Assembly: GCA_024404395.1 (NCBI GenBank)
Contig: JAKSPZ010000054.1
Coordinates: 1-6,683, forward strand
Origin: Clostridia bacterium
GTDB taxonomy: Bacteria; Bacillota; Clostridia; Christensenellales; Aristaeellaceae
DNA length: 6,683 nucleotides
Reading direction: 5' to 3'
In this document: positions 6,407 through 6,683 of the stretch, piece by piece
Position numbering within the stretch: position 1 is the first letter of the stretch
Layout of the letters: every line of letters begins with the position of its first letter
Notes under the pieces: generated by a model
The model's input: only the letters and a program-made list of their open reading frames with translations
What the model was told of the DNA's origin: nothing
The model's database searches: none
Position numbers and translations under genes: made by a program

Positions 6407-6433
6407 TAAAAAAGGGAGCCGATAGGCTCCCTT
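6407..6433 (-). terminator. Intrinsic terminator after the substrate-binding protein gene
   Basis: Bases 6412-6420 pair with 6425-6433 (9 base pairs, core GGGAGCC with GGCTCCC) around a 4-base loop. On the - strand the hairpin is followed by a run of six T and then A. It begins 14 bases past the stop of the binding-protein gene and precedes the ATPase gene of the same operon. It therefore probably acts as a partial terminator that lowers expression of the membrane components relative to the binding protein. Confidence 0.85.
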
Positions 6434-6447
6434 GGGGTTACGTTCGA

Positions 6448-6683
6448 TTAGGCGTCTTCGGTGATGCCGTCGATGATGATGGAGAAGTAGGGGGCGCTGC
6501 GGAACATGGACTCTTCGAAAGCACCGTCAACGATGCATTCGACGGTTTCGCCTTCGTAGACCAGTACGGGAGCACCGGTGCTGAAGTCGAAGTGAGACAT
6601 GGCGATGGAGCAGCCTTCGATGGTTTCGCCGCCAGCGGTGCAGGTAGAGGTGTCGAAGACCTTCAGAGAGCCGTCGGCCAGAG
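6448..6683 (-). CDS. BMP-family ABC transporter substrate-binding protein, C-terminal end (5' part beyond window)
   Basis: I translated this from the sequence by hand, reading from the right edge to the TAA at 6450-6448. It gives the last 77 residues of a protein whose start lies outside the window. The pattern DGSLKVFDTST (3-13), then GGETI, and near the end DGAFEESMFRSAPYFSIIIDGITEDA matches the C-terminus of clostridial BMP-family (PF02608, BmpA/PnrA/YufN-like) lipoproteins. These typically read kVFDTstftv..., then YRSAPYFdviIDGI. Such proteins are lipid-anchored outside the membrane and bind purine nucleosides or related ligands for delivery to the permeases. Three cysteines (14, 24 and 49 of this fragment) are notable for an extracellular protein. 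The ligand-contacting residues lie mostly upstream, so the substrate cannot be judged. It is first in transcription order before the ATPase and is separated from it by a terminator. Confidence 0.83.
   Translation of the reverse strand, partial: LADGSLKVFDTSTCTAGGETIEGCSIAMSHFDFSTGAPVLVYEGETVECIVDGAFEESMFRSAPYFSIIIDGITEDA

Noticed and set aside
6382..6410. Possible promoter for the ATPase gene (- strand TATAAC with TTTAGG 17 bases upstream)
   Set aside because: The -35 element matches the consensus at only three of six positions and falls in the terminator T-tract, so chance similarity in AT-richer leader DNA is more likely.

Overview
The window looks like chromosomal DNA of a moderately GC-rich member of the Clostridia (Bacillota). 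This is inferred from strong GGAGG-type ribosome binding sites, frequent TTG starts, tightly packed co-directional genes, intrinsic terminators with T-tracts, and a BMP-type (YufNOPQ/Pnr-like) ABC transporter set. A gut or rumen clostridial lineage would fit, but nothing here fixes the genus.

Left part (1-2650, + strand): four co-directional genes packed with overlaps or a 3-base gap. First is the 3' part of a phosphohexomutase (phosphomannomutase/phosphoglucomutase family). It is followed by a DUF3786-like protein of unknown function, a small protein with one N-terminal membrane helix and a long coiled coil, and an HD-domain metal-dependent phosphohydrolase. The spacing suggests one transcript. 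It ends in a strong hairpin at 2655-2687 that also lies just past the stop of the first gene on the opposite strand, so it can serve both convergent transcripts.

Right part (6683-2691, - strand): a nucleoside/simple-sugar-type ABC importer. In transcription order it holds the 3' end of a BMP-family substrate-binding protein, an intrinsic terminator, a double-domain ATPase, and two different membrane permeases joined by overlapping or nearly touching reading frames. The order (binding protein, ATPase, permease, permease) matches B. subtilis yufNOPQ (nupNOPQ) and purine-nucleoside transporters of the PnrA/BmpA group. A purine nucleoside or related ligand is therefore the best guess for substrate. 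The terminator between binding protein and ATPase would give more binding protein than ATPase/permease if read-through is partial.

The window is mostly ordinary housekeeping and transport content. I found no mobile element, CRISPR array, tRNA or rRNA. The points most worth a second look are the uncharacterised DUF3786 / membrane coiled-coil / HD cassette, the asymmetric ATP sites of the ABC ATPase, and the variant phosphate-binding loop of the phosphohexomutase. Several very long open frames lie antisense to the real genes. They are shadows created by near-absence of TTA, CTA and TCA codons in the true genes.
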